A stretch of DNA of 36,710 bases from the NCBI GenBank assembly GCA_034435955.1, contig DAOTWA010000006.1:1-36710 (forward strand), written 5' to 3'. A program made the position numbers and the translations under genes. This document shows, piece after piece, positions 8,363-17,116 of the stretch. The notes under the pieces are model-generated. The model worked only from the letters and a program-made list of their open reading frames with translations, had not been told where the DNA came from and did not search any database. The stretch is from DAOTWA01 sp034435955 (lineage in GTDB: Bacteria > Chloroflexota > Anaerolineae > Anaerolineales > Anaerolineaceae). Within the stretch, counting starts at the first letter, position 1, and every line of letters starts with the position of its first letter.

Positions 8363-9834
8363 AGTCCATGCGCTGGTACGACTATCTGAACGTGAACCTG
8401 TTCTGGCTGGGTCTGAACATCCGCAACAACGCCATTGGCATCATCTTCATGCCTTACCTGGTGGACGCCTTCGTGCGACCCGAGATTAAAAACACTGCCC
8501 TGGGCGAGATGCGCACAGCCGGGCTGGTGATTGCCATGCTGGTGCAGCCCGCCATGGGCCTGCTGAGCGACCGCTCGACCTCGCGCTTCGGCCGCCGGCG
8601 ACCGTTCATTTTCGTGGGCGTGCTGCTCGACCTGATCTTCCTGGCGCTGGTTGCCGCCGCACAGAATTACTGGATGCTGCTGGTAGCTGTGCTGCTGACC
8701 CAGTTTTCGGCCAACATTTCTCATGGCGCCCTGCAAGGGCTGATCCCTGACCTGGTGCCCGAGGACAAGCGCGGGCTGGCTTCCGGGGTCAAGTCGATCT
8801 TCGAGCTGATCCCGCTGGTGCTGATGGGCTTTACGGTTGCGAAGTGGGTGGGCGAGGGGCGCTTCATCCTGGCGGTGGTGGCAACCGGCGCCGGCCTGCT
8901 GCTCACCATGCTGCTGACCATGGCGCTGGTCAAAGAACAGCCGCTGCGCGAGAGGCCGACCGAGCCGCTCGGCCCGCCCATGGTGCGCGTGATGGGCATC
9001 CTGGCCGGCATCCTCGTGGGCGCCGCCGCCGGACTGGTCGGCGGCGGGCTGGTGGGCGGCCTGGCCGGACTGATCGCCTGGGCTGTCTCTGGCGTTCGCA
9101 CCGCCTGGATGGTGGGCGTGGCGGTGGGCGGCGTGGTTGCCATGGCGGTGGCGGTGGTGGCCGGCGTGTGGGCTGGGGCGGGGGGCGCACTGGGCCGCGG
9201 GGCCCGCAACCAATCGCCCTTCGTCTGGTGGGTGGTCAACCGGCTGTTCTTTTTCGCCGCCATCACCTCGATCCAGTCATTCGTGCCTTATTTTTTGATG
9301 TATTCCTTCAACGTTTCGCGTGAAACCGCCGTCAGTATGACCGGCAGCCTGGTCAGCGTGGTGGGCGTATTTACCCTTTTCACTGCCCTGCCCAGCGGCT
9401 GGCTCTCCGATCGTTTCGGGCACCGCCGCCTGGTCGCCTGGAGCGGAGTTTTGGCCGCAGCAGGAGCCTTCCTGCTGCTTGGTTGCATCTGGGCGCCTAA
9501 CCTGGCGATGATTTACGTAGCCGGCACTGTTCTGGGCCTCTCGGCCGGCCTGTTCACCACCACCAATTGGGCCCTGGGCACCCAGCTCGTTCCGGCCGAA
9601 GAGGCGGGGCGCTACCTGGGCATCTCCAATCTGGCCGGCGCGGGGGCGGGCATGATCGGCACCGGCATCGGCGGCCCGGTGGCCGATTTCCTCAACGGCT
9701 ATCTGCCCGGCCTGGGTTATTTCGTACTCTTCGCTGGCTATGGCCTGCTGTTTCTGTTCAGCACGGCCAGCCTGGCGTGGGTGAAAATGGAAACACGCCC
9801 TTCGACTGTTGCAGTTGCACCCGCTGGAAATTAA
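8359..9834 (+). CDS. MFS transporter, SLC45/GPH-like, with an extra hydrophobic central insert
   Basis: A 491-residue polytopic membrane carrier. The loop between helices 2 and 3 shows the MFS motif as GLLSDRSTSRFGRRRP, repeated in the second half as GWLSDRFGHRR. The SANISHGALQGLIPDLVPEDKRG stretch is typical of the SLC45/GPH (sugar-cation symporter) branch. The usual cytoplasmic loop between helices 6 and 7 is replaced by about 75 residues rich in Gly, Ala and Val (about residues 210-285), hydrophobic enough to form two additional membrane passes. The substrate cannot be told from sequence; a glycoside or other small polar solute is plausible for this branch. It overlaps the hydrolase gene by 4 bp, suggesting the pair handles an imported or exported ester or glycoside. 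The GT39-like gene follows after 11 bp. Confidence 0.85.
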   Translation: MKSMRWYDYLNVNLFWLGLNIRNNAIGIIFMPYLVDAFVRPEIKNTALGEMRTAGLVIAMLVQPAMGLLSDRSTSRFGRRRPFIFVGVLLDLIFLALVAAAQNYWMLLVAVLLTQFSANISHGALQGLIPDLVPEDKRGLASGVKSIFELIPLVLMGFTVAKWVGEGRFILAVVATGAGLLLTMLLTMALVKEQPLRERPTEPLGPPMVRVMGILAGILVGAAAGLVGGGLVGGLAGLIAWAVSGVRTAWMVGVAVGGVVAMAVAVVAGVWAGAGGALGRGARNQSPFVWWVVNRLFFFAAITSIQSFVPYFLMYSFNVSRETAVSMTGSLVSVVGVFTLFTALPSGWLSDRFGHRRLVAWSGVLAAAGAFLLLGCIWAPNLAMIYVAGTVLGLSAGLFTTTNWALGTQLVPAEEAGRYLGISNLAGAGAGMIGTGIGGPVADFLNGYLPGLGYFVLFAGYGLLFLFSTASLAWVKMETRPSTVAVAPAGN

Positions 9835-9845
9835 CAGGATTTTCC

Positions 9846-11423
9846 ATGCTATCCATGGCAAGGATTCCGCCGCTTCGATACAAACTGGTTTACCTCCTCA
9901 CCCTGATTTATCTGGCCGCCGTGGCAGGGATCGGGATGCGCATCTACCGCGATTTTGGCGCACCGTGGGATGAGCCTGCCGAGATTGAGCGGGGAATAGC
10001 TAATTATCGCTTTATATTGAAACACGATCCGATCCTGCTCAATAGGCCTGATCGTATTTACGGCCCCCTTTTCGAGATTTTCCTCGTACGTTTCCAGTCA
10101 AAAGGTGATGCCCAACAGGTCTACTTGAGCCGGCACTTGATCACTTTCCTGACATTCTTTTCCGGGTGCCTGGCCTTTTATCTGCTGAATTGGCGGCTTT
10201 TCCGGAAGGCGTGGATGGCTCTGGCGGGACAAGTATTCCTGACCATCAGCCCACGCATATTCGGCTCCGCATTTTTCAATGAAAAAGATATCCCTTTCAT
10301 GGTCTTCTTCATCTATGCATTAGTGACCATGCTTTGGTATCTGGATAAGCCTAATGCTGTGCGCGGTCTGGTTCATGGCATTTTCACAGGAGCCCTGCTG
10401 GCCTTGCGACTGCCCGGGCTAGTCATCCCGCTGCTAACCCTGACCGGCCTGATATTGGAAGTGGTCAACCGAAGGGTAACGTTCCGACGGGGAGGGCTAT
10501 CCTTTGGGCTATACAGCTTAAGCGGGGCAGCAGGGATGGTGCTTTTCTGGCCAGCACTGTGGGCCGATCCCATCGGGGGTTTCATCGCTTCTATCAAAGA
10601 GATGAGTCATTACCCCCATGATGCTCCCATGCTTTATTTAGGGCAGAGGATTTCATCCACGAATCTGCCTTGGCATTATCTTCCGGTATGGATAGCCGTA
10701 ACCACACCAATTTTGTATCTGCTTCTATTCTTTCTAGGCCTGGGCGTCATCCTCTATCGGCTGTCAGGCAAAATCGGCAAGAAGCTGGACAGACGAGGAA
10801 GAGATGAGTTGCTCATCCTTGGAAGCATGCTGATCCCTCTGCTTACGGTCATCATAATAAAATCGGTGGTATATGACTCCTGGCGTCAAATGTATTTCAT
10901 CTACCCATCCTTTGTACTGATCGCTCTTTTCGGTCTCGAATGGGGATGGTCGCGATTGGCGAAGCGTTTTTCTCGCCCCTTGACGGTAGCTTTCATTGTT
11001 GGTGTATTGCTTCTCGGCCTACTTCCACCTTTGACCTGGATGATCCACAATCATCCGTATGAGTACGTGTATTTCAATCGATTGGCTGGACCGAATCTGG
11101 GCGCGGCGCAGCAACTTTTCATGACCGACTACTGGGGTTTGGCCTACCGCCCTGGCCTGGAATATCTTGTGAAAACAGACAAAAGCCAAGTAATTGACGT
11201 TTTCCTGGAAACCGAAGGCGGCTACGCAGCCATTGAGATGCTTCCTCCTGACGATGCGCGCCGCATTCGGGTGGTGAATAAGCCTGAAGAAGCCCGCTAT
11301 TTTATCGGCAACTATTACCTCTTGCCAGGCGTCTACGCCTATCACGATGAGATCTTTACCGTCCAGGTGGATGGCGCGAAATTGCTCTCGATTTATGACC
11401 TAAACGCTCAGAGGTCGAAATAG
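9846..11423 (+). CDS. GT39-like membrane glycosyltransferase (GT-C fold)
   Basis: This 525-residue protein has about ten hydrophobic segments. After the first helix it carries DFGAPWDEP, the acidic loop motif of protein O-mannosyltransferase/ArnT-type (GT39/PMT_2) enzymes, in which the Asp and Glu face outside. These enzymes transfer sugars from polyprenyl-phosphate donors to lipids or proteins at the outer face of the membrane. A mid-protein hydrophilic loop includes NEKDIPFMVFF and a second periplasmic part near WRQMYFIYPSF, both usual in this family. ATG 9846 follows AGGA (9836-9839) by 6 nt; the frame stays open upstream through the MFS gene, but that extension is overlap. Its base composition is visibly poorer in G+C than its neighbours, suggesting later arrival. 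Acceptor and donor are unknown. Confidence 0.8.
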   Translation: MLSMARIPPLRYKLVYLLTLIYLAAVAGIGMRIYRDFGAPWDEPAEIERGIANYRFILKHDPILLNRPDRIYGPLFEIFLVRFQSKGDAQQVYLSRHLITFLTFFSGCLAFYLLNWRLFRKAWMALAGQVFLTISPRIFGSAFFNEKDIPFMVFFIYALVTMLWYLDKPNAVRGLVHGIFTGALLALRLPGLVIPLLTLTGLILEVVNRRVTFRRGGLSFGLYSLSGAAGMVLFWPALWADPIGGFIASIKEMSHYPHDAPMLYLGQRISSTNLPWHYLPVWIAVTTPILYLLLFFLGLGVILYRLSGKIGKKLDRRGRDELLILGSMLIPLLTVIIIKSVVYDSWRQMYFIYPSFVLIALFGLEWGWSRLAKRFSRPLTVAFIVGVLLLGLLPPLTWMIHNHPYEYVYFNRLAGPNLGAAQQLFMTDYWGLAYRPGLEYLVKTDKSQVIDVFLETEGGYAAIEMLPPDDARRIRVVNKPEEARYFIGNYYLLPGVYAYHDEIFTVQVDGAKLLSIYDLNAQRSK

Positions 11424-11519
11424 ATCGGCGATGCACGGAGTTTCTCGATAAGTGAAAGCGATGCAGTAACAGCCCGCAATTGAAGTGCTCTTCATCGCGA
11501 CCTTTAAGACTGTATTACA

Positions 11520-12719
11520 CTACCGCATCCGGTCATTTTCTTCCCTGGCTTCCTCCACGGCCGCGGCGAAGGCCGGCAGGCTGCGCTCGATCATCTCGTC
11601 GCTGGCGGTGAGCGAGATGCGGAAGTAGCCGGGCATCTCCGCCGCCCGGCCCGGCAGGCAGTACACGCGCCGCTTCTCCAGTAGCTTGATGAAGGCCAGT
11701 TCGTCCTCCAGCGGCGACTTAGGCAGCAGGTAGAAGGTACCCTCCGGTTTGTGCACCGGATAGCCCATCTCTCGCAGCGCTGCCACCATGCGGTCGCGCT
11801 TCTCCTCCAGGTGATGCACGTCGATGGACAGCTTCTCCAGATCGGCGAGAGCGTGTTGCAGCAGGGCGTTGGGGAAAGCGTAGCCGGTCAAGAACTGCGC
11901 CGCAGTGATCGCGGTGCGCACCGGCTCTGGTTCGGGCAGCTCGGGCGGCAGGGCGATGTAGCCGATGCGCTGGCCGGGGGCGAGCAGGGTCTTGCCGTAG
12001 GTGTAAATCAGGAAGGAGTGCGGGTAATAATCCGTGGGGCTGAGAAAACGGCGCCCGTCGTAGACGATCTTGCTGTAGGATTCATCCGAGAGCAGGTACA
12101 CCGGCCTTCCGGCGCGCCGGGCTGCTCGTTCCAGGATGTCGGCCAGACCCTTCAGGCTTTCCGGGGGGTAGATCTTACCGGTCGGGTTGTTGGGCGAATT
12201 AACGATGATCGCCCGCGTGCGGGGCGTCACGGCCGACTCGATGGCCTCCAGGTCCAGGTCGAAAGTATCCCGATCGATCATCACCCGCACCGGCATCCCG
12301 CCGGCCGACAAGATTAGCGCCTCGTAGAAGAACCATGGTGGGCTGAGGAAGATTACTTCGTCGCCCGGGTCCACCACCGCGTTCAGGCACACCGCCAGAC
12401 CGGCGAATGCCCCCGTGGTGAGGAAAATGTCCTCCGCGCGGTAACCCTTGCCGCGCCAGCCGCGCAGCGCTTCGGCCAGCACTTCTCGTGAAGCGGGTTC
12501 ATTGTCCTTGTAGGCGAACCAGTCTTTATTCAGGGGGACCACCCGGCTCTGCAGAGCCTCCACATACCCTTCCAGCGGCATCTCCTGCGGATTGCCGAGC
12601 ATGAAATCGCACGCCAGCGGGTCGGTCTGGCGGCGCGTGAAAGCCGGCTCGTTCATCAACGCAAGCAGGGCGCTCATCGCACCCTGGACGCGCAGCGAGC
12701 GTTGCGAGACGATATTCAT
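11520..12719 (-). CDS. PLP-dependent class I/II aminotransferase
   Basis: A 399-residue fold-type I aminotransferase of the AspC/AAT superfamily, cytoplasmic. Visible active-site parts are the PNNPTGK motif (Asn contacts PLP), LLSDESYSKIVYD (Asp for the pyridine nitrogen, Tyr for the ring oxygen), the Schiff-base Lys in YTYGKTLLAPGQRIGY, and the carboxylate-binding Arg in PGYFRISLTAS. Length is normal for the family. The amino-acid specificity cannot be read from the sequence; aspartate or aromatic and branched amino acids are possible. Its ATG overlaps the TGA of the PIG-L gene (12716-12719), so it was built as the second gene of a leftward two-gene operon. Loss of translation in the upstream pseudogene may affect its expression. 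Confidence 0.9.
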   Translation of the reverse strand: MNIVSQRSLRVQGAMSALLALMNEPAFTRRQTDPLACDFMLGNPQEMPLEGYVEALQSRVVPLNKDWFAYKDNEPASREVLAEALRGWRGKGYRAEDIFLTTGAFAGLAVCLNAVVDPGDEVIFLSPPWFFYEALILSAGGMPVRVMIDRDTFDLDLEAIESAVTPRTRAIIVNSPNNPTGKIYPPESLKGLADILERAARRAGRPVYLLSDESYSKIVYDGRRFLSPTDYYPHSFLIYTYGKTLLAPGQRIGYIALPPELPEPEPVRTAITAAQFLTGYAFPNALLQHALADLEKLSIDVHHLEEKRDRMVAALREMGYPVHKPEGTFYLLPKSPLEDELAFIKLLEKRRVYCLPGRAAEMPGYFRISLTASDEMIERSLPAFAAAVEEAREENDRMR

Positions 12720-13555
12720 TCGGTTTTCCTTCCTATGGTAGGCCTTTCCCTCAAACCGGCGAAAAGGTCATTCTCCATCTGCCGCCCGCCGTTGACCTGA
12801 CTGAAAGCACGGTAGTAGCACACGTGGCCCCACAGCAGATGGTTCTGCTCCGCGCTTAAGCGCGAGAGGTCGCCGTAGCCTTTGAGCTGAGAGCGGTGGC
12901 ATTGCACCGCCTCAAAGACCGTACGCCAATGCTCGCCACCGTCCACCACCGTGGTGATGGCCCAGTCCTGCCACGCCACCGGCTTACGCACTACCCCATC
13001 AATGTCCATACGGATCTCGTCAAAGAGCGCGTAGTACAGGGCTGTCAGCACCTGGTCGGCGACGAAGTAGTACAGCTTGGCGATCTGGTGGGGCGGCCGA
13101 TCCGCCGGGTCGTGGTAGTTGCAATCCGCCGCCAGCACCGCCGCCGCGGTGGTAAACTGGGAGATGGCGATATGATCGGGGTGCCCGCAGACTCCATCCG
13201 GTCCGAAGGTGACGACCACCTGCGGGCGAAAGCGGCGGAGGTGGTCGGCGATCGCCGCGCTGGCCTCTCTGGGGTCGGCCTGGTCCAGGTCGCCGTCCAC
13301 GTAGCCGAGGAAATCCACCCGGCGGATGCCCAGCTTCTCGGCTGCGCAGCGCAGCTCATCCTCGCGCAGCCGGCCCAGCGCCTCCATGCCCGGGTTGTCC
13401 TCCTGCGCGCCGAACCAGCCGCGTTCGCCGCGCGTGGCAGTGAGCAGTTGAATCTCGACGCCCTGAGCGGCGTATCAGGCCAGGCTGCCTCCTACGCCCA
13501 GGGTCTCATCGTCTGGGTGAGCCAGAACGCACATCAGGCGGAATGCCTCGTTCAT
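12716..13555 (-). pseudogene. PIG-L/LmbE-family deacetylase interrupted by an in-frame TGA
   Basis: The frame read from ATG at 13553-13555 (preceded by GAGG at a good spacing) gives MNEAFRLMCVLAHPDDETLG, which holds the zinc-binding AHPDDE motif of N-acetylglucosaminyl-PI de-N-acetylase/LmbE enzymes. Codon 27, at 13475-13477, is TGA. Reading resumes in the same frame with YAAQGVEIQLL, TATRGERGW, the second zinc motif GHPDH and the rest of the domain to 12716. A single C-to-T change of CGA (Arg) would create this stop. A product restarted downstream, for example at the ATG at 13387, would lack the first metal ligands and be inactive. The intact protein would be 279 residues and would remove acetyl groups from GlcNAc-type substrates, as in mycothiol or bacillithiol synthesis and conjugate turnover. 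A sequencing or assembly error remains possible. Confidence 0.85.
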
Positions 13556-13688
13556 AGGTGCCTCACTGGTAAAATCAGACTGGCGCCCTGTGTGGGGTGG
13601 GAGTTCGAGTAATCAGCCAATATAGACGATATTACTCTATAATGGACATTTGTTGCAAGTGGAAATCTAAACAATAACTCGAGTTGCC

Positions 13689-14243
13689 ATGACCAGTTAC
13701 TGCGAATACGTGCTCACCGACCCGTTGCATAAACCGTATCACGATCAGGAGTACGGCTTCCCCCTGCGCACCGATTCCGCGTTGCTCGAGCGCCTCTCGC
13801 TGGAGATCTTCCAGGCCGGCCTCTCATGGAGTATCATTCTGAAGAAAAAGGACGCCTTCCACGCCGCCTTTGAGGGCTTCGAGCCGGAGCGACTGGTCGC
13901 CTATGGCGACGGCGATGTGGCGCGCCTGCTGGCCGATGCGCGCATCGTGCGCAACCGGCGCAAGATCGAGGCGGTGATCGAGAACGCCCGCCGCGTCCTC
14001 GCCCTGCGCCCCGTGTACGGCTCCTTCGCCGCATGGCTCGATCGCCACCATCCCCTCGGCCGCGAGGAATGGGTCAGGCTGTTCAAAGAGACTTTCGTCT
14101 TCACCGGCGGCGAGATCGTCGGCGAGTTTCTGGTCAGCACCGGCTACCTGCCCGGCGCCCATGAGCCGTCCTGCCCGATATACGCGCGCATCGCCGCCCT
14201 GAATCCGCCATGGATGAGGGCAGGGACAAGCCTGGGCGCATGA
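13689..14243 (+). CDS. tag: DNA-3-methyladenine glycosylase I
   Basis: A 184-residue homologue of E. coli Tag, a helix-hairpin-helix-superfamily glycosylase that removes 3-methyladenine from alkylated DNA. Matching blocks are YCEYVLTDPLHKPYHDQEYG at the N-terminus, LSLEIFQAGLSWSIILKKK with the conserved Glu and Trp of the base pocket, and ARIVRNRRKIEAVIENAR. The zinc site of Tag is kept as an N-terminal Cys and His plus the C-terminal His-x3-Cys (HEPSC). The length fits the family. The ATG at 13689 has no strong ribosome-binding site. A TATAAT at 13638-13643 lies about 45 nt upstream but lacks a clear -35 box. It stands alone, divergent from the broken PIG-L gene and convergent with the Crp-family gene. 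Confidence 0.92.
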   Translation: MTSYCEYVLTDPLHKPYHDQEYGFPLRTDSALLERLSLEIFQAGLSWSIILKKKDAFHAAFEGFEPERLVAYGDGDVARLLADARIVRNRRKIEAVIENARRVLALRPVYGSFAAWLDRHHPLGREEWVRLFKETFVFTGGEIVGEFLVSTGYLPGAHEPSCPIYARIAALNPPWMRAGTSLGA

Positions 14244-14357
14244 CCAGTTCTTGCCTCTGAACCCAAAACCATGCACAGCAGGGGACGTAACAGGTGAATA
14301 CGGCGACCGGATTGTGCGCGGGAAATAGTAGACTGGCGCTGAAGAATGAATCCCCTG

Positions 14358-15158
14358 TTACCTGCCGGGACTTTCCCCCTCCGCGAGGCGCCGCAACCTG
14401 GCAAGGTCGGCCAGCGCCACCCACTGCCTTCCTGAGCGGATCAGTCCATCGCGCTGGAGCTGGCTCATCACCCGGCTGGCGGTCTCGGTGGTCAGGCCGG
14501 CCATCTCGGCCAGATCACTCCGTGAGAGCGGCGCCTGAATGAGCAGGCCCTCGCGGGTCTGCGCGCCCAGCTTACCGCCCAGTTTGAGCAGGGCATAAGC
14601 GACCCGCTGCTCGGCAGTGCTGGCGGAGAGACGGCGCACCATCTCCTGGGCGTCACCCAGGCGCGCTTGGGAGATGTCCAGCACCTTAAGCGCCACGGGA
14701 GGGAAGCGGTCCAGCACGCCGCGGAAGTCCTCGCTGCTGATGCCCAGCGCGCAGACCACGGTCTGGGCGACAGCCGTGTCGGGGTATTCTTCGCCCGGCA
14801 GGGGAGACAGCGCGCCGAAGAACTCGCCTGGCGCCAGCAAGTCCAGCAGCACGTCCTTGCCGGCCAGGGTGTGGCGCAGGATCTTGACCTTGCCGGTGGC
14901 CACCACGTACAGGCGTCCGGCCGGGTCGCCGGCGGCGTAGATGGTCTCCCCGGGGGTGTGGCCGCGCTCGTGGAACAGAGGGTTAATGGCGGCGATCTCA
15001 GTTTGGTTGAGGCCGGCGAAGAACGGCAGGCCGTGCAGGATTTGCAGGCGCAGGTCGGTCGAGCAGAACGGCGGTTCGGCGCCGGTTGGCTCGTGGGGGA
15101 TAGGGCGCCATTTGGATGGGAGTGGCATGCCTCTCAGGTCTATTCGTCGCTCAGACAC
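14358..15158 (-). CDS. Crp/Fnr-family transcriptional regulator
   Basis: A cytoplasmic regulator of 266 residues (256 if started at ATG 15128). The N-terminal beta-roll (about residues 38-150) runs from LPFFAGLNQTEIAAI through GETIYAAGDPAGRLYVV to LLAPGEFFGALSPLPG. A long dimerisation helix follows, then an HTH_Crp domain with the recognition region LSRSDLAEMAGLTTETASRVMSQLQRDGLI. The phosphate-binding cassette lacks the usual FGE-AL and downstream Arg that grip cAMP, and there is no N-terminal Cys cluster as in Fnr, so the signal is unknown. The GTG at 15158 has no good ribosome-binding site; ATG 15128 has GAGAGG but too close, so the start is unsettled. It lies 28-58 bp downstream of metG on the same strand. 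Confidence 0.87.
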   Translation of the reverse strand: MSERRIDLRGMPLPSKWRPIPHEPTGAEPPFCSTDLRLQILHGLPFFAGLNQTEIAAINPLFHERGHTPGETIYAAGDPAGRLYVVATGKVKILRHTLAGKDVLLDLLAPGEFFGALSPLPGEEYPDTAVAQTVVCALGISSEDFRGVLDRFPPVALKVLDISQARLGDAQEMVRRLSASTAEQRVAYALLKLGGKLGAQTREGLLIQAPLSRSDLAEMAGLTTETASRVMSQLQRDGLIRSGRQWVALADLARLRRLAEGESPGR

Positions 15159-15186
15159 CCGGGCGGTGGTGCGCCTGGATAATCCG

Positions 15187-16974
15187 TTATCCCTTTCCCA
15201 GCCGGGCGCGCTCTTCTGCGACGATGGAGGGATCCAGCTTGCGGAAAAGCGGTTGAGGCGGACGCAGCGCCTGCCCGGGGATCAGCCTGGCAGGCGCCCA
15301 TTGTCCTCCGTCGGCGGGAGGATCATAGTGCAGCACGGTGTGTTCGCCGAGCGGGTCGCCGACGGTCTCGGTGCGCTGTGTCCCGAAGAGTGGTCGGTCG
15401 TAGCCCAAATATTCGTGCAGCTTCTGAGAGGTGAAGGGCAGGAAGGGCGCGAGCAGCACCTTGAGTGTGTCGATGGCCTGCAGGGCGGTGTAGATTGAGC
15501 GCGCAGCGGCTTCTCGGTCGCTCTTGATCTCGAACCAGGGCGAAGTGACGTCCAGGTACCTGTTGACCTCGCCTGCCAGGCGCATGGCCTCGGTGAGGGC
15601 TGCCCGCAGGTGCACTGCCTCGAGTTGCTCGCCCACGCTCTGGAAGCCGCCTTCCACAGCCGCCAGGAGCTCGCGGTCGCCCGGGCGCAACTCCCCCGGC
15701 TCCGGCACGCGGCCGTGCCAGTTGCGGTAGGCGAAAGATAGGACGCGGTTGGCCAGGTTGCCCCAGGTGGCTACCAGCTCGTCGTTGTTGCGGTGGAGGA
15801 AGTCTTCCCAATCCCAGTCGGTGTCTTTGTTCTCCGGCATATTGATGGTCAAATAATAGCGCAGCGGGTCTGGATCATAGCGGGAGAGGAAGTCGAGGCC
15901 CCACACGGCCCAGTTGCGGCTGCCGGAGATTTTCCTGCCCTCCAGGTTCATGAACTCGTTGGCGGGCACGTCATAAGGCAGGACGAAGGGTTTGTCCACC
16001 TGGAAGCCGAAATACTTGCCAAAGGCGGTACCGACGCCGATCAGCTCGCCCGGCCAGATGACGGCGTGGAAGGGGATGTTGTCTTTGCCGATGAAGTAAT
16101 AGGCGCGCGAGGCGGGATCTGTCCACCAATGCTGCCAGGCATCCGGCTGGCCGTGGAGAGCCGCCCATTCGATGGCGGCCGAAAGGTAGCCGATAACCGC
16201 CTCGAACCACACGTACAGGCATTTGCCTTTCCAACCCTCGATCGGCACGGGGATGCCCCAATCCAAGTCGCGGGTGATCGGACGGCCACGCAGGCCTTCG
16301 GTCTGGATCTGGCCGAGGGATTGGCGCAGCACGTTCGGCCGCCAGTAGCTCTCCCGTGCGCGCAGGAATTCCTCGATCTGCGGCTGGAGACGCGCCAGGT
16401 CCAGGTAAAAGTGTTCGGTCTCGCGCAGCTCAGGGGTGGAGCCGTCGATCTTGGAGCGCGGGTCGATCAGCTTAGTCGGGTCGAGCAGGTTGCCGCAATT
16501 GTCGCATTGATCGGAGCGCGCGTTGGGGTAACCGCAGATGTAACAGGTGCCCTCCACATAGCGATCGGGCAGGAAGCGTCCCTGGCTGGGCGCGAACCAC
16601 TGAAGCTGGCGATCGGTGTAGAGGAAACCGTTCTGCTTGAGCGCCAGGAAGATGGCCTGCGCTACGCGGAAGTGGTTGTCGGTGTGGGTGGAGGTAAACA
16701 GGTCATAGGTCAGGCCGAGCTTCTGGAAAAGATCGAGGAAACCGGCGTGGAAACGCTGGTAAACGGCGTAAGGGGGCACGCCTTCTGCGTCGGCGCGCAC
16801 GGTGATGGGGGTGCCGTGGGCGTCCGAACCGGAGACCATCAACACCTGACGCCCGCGCAACCGCTGGTAACGGGCGAAGATGTCGGCCGGCAGGTAAGAA
16901 CCGGTCAGGTTGCCGACGTGGATTTCGGCATTGGCGTACGGCCAGGCGACGGCCACCAGGATGGGTTCGGACAT
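15187..16974 (-). CDS. metG: Methionyl-tRNA synthetase
   Basis: A 595-residue class I aminoacyl-tRNA synthetase that charges tRNA-Met. Early in the Rossmann fold are VAWPYANAEIHVGN (the HIGH-type motif) and GSDAHGTP. The connective domain carries a zinc knuckle, CYICG followed by CDNCG. The KMSKS-type loop reads GRKISGS. A helical anticodon-binding domain follows (NNDELVATWGNLANRVLSF) and the protein ends without the C-terminal EMAP-like tRNA-binding domain found in some bacteria. ATG 16974 is chosen with GAGGTG just upstream; an in-frame GTG at 16980 lies inside that site. It is transcribed leftward with the Crp-family gene behind it. Confidence 0.96.
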   Translation of the reverse strand: MSEPILVAVAWPYANAEIHVGNLTGSYLPADIFARYQRLRGRQVLMVSGSDAHGTPITVRADAEGVPPYAVYQRFHAGFLDLFQKLGLTYDLFTSTHTDNHFRVAQAIFLALKQNGFLYTDRQLQWFAPSQGRFLPDRYVEGTCYICGYPNARSDQCDNCGNLLDPTKLIDPRSKIDGSTPELRETEHFYLDLARLQPQIEEFLRARESYWRPNVLRQSLGQIQTEGLRGRPITRDLDWGIPVPIEGWKGKCLYVWFEAVIGYLSAAIEWAALHGQPDAWQHWWTDPASRAYYFIGKDNIPFHAVIWPGELIGVGTAFGKYFGFQVDKPFVLPYDVPANEFMNLEGRKISGSRNWAVWGLDFLSRYDPDPLRYYLTINMPENKDTDWDWEDFLHRNNDELVATWGNLANRVLSFAYRNWHGRVPEPGELRPGDRELLAAVEGGFQSVGEQLEAVHLRAALTEAMRLAGEVNRYLDVTSPWFEIKSDREAAARSIYTALQAIDTLKVLLAPFLPFTSQKLHEYLGYDRPLFGTQRTETVGDPLGEHTVLHYDPPADGGQWAPARLIPGQALRPPQPLFRKLDPSIVAEERARLGKG

Positions 16975-17104
16975 GGTCACCTCAAATAAGATGGAGATGG
17001 GTAGATTTTATCATTAATCGTTGCAGGAGATACAGATGGGCTGTTCCCAATAAAAAGGGTATTGCGGGGTAATCCACATAACCATACCTAAATAGTCTAA
17101 TAAG

Positions 17105-17113
17105 TGCTATACT
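17105..17113 (+). promoter_or_regulatory. Extended -10 promoter element
   Basis: TGCTATACT at 17105-17113 matches the extended -10 pattern TGnTATAAT with one mismatch. No recognisable -35 lies 16-18 nt upstream, which is common for extended -10 promoters. Transcription would start near 17120, on top of the two repeats at 17117-17148, giving a leader of about 210 nt before the MFS-cNMP start. Confidence 0.4.
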
Positions 17114-17116
17114 GGT

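Noticed and set aside
13475..13477. Selenocysteine insertion at the TGA of the PIG-L gene
   Set aside because: The position is not a Cys or Sec site in the family (Arg is expected), and no bacterial SECIS-like hairpin was recognised just after the TGA.
13638..13643. TATAAT upstream of tag as a promoter
   Set aside because: No -35 at the proper distance and no extended -10; kept only as a note in the gene entry.
14279..14360. CAGGGG/CCCCTG and TAACAGG/CCTGTTA inverted repeats between tag and the Crp-family gene
   Set aside because: The two pairings compete, the loop is over 50 nt and there is no T-run, so a terminator is not supported.
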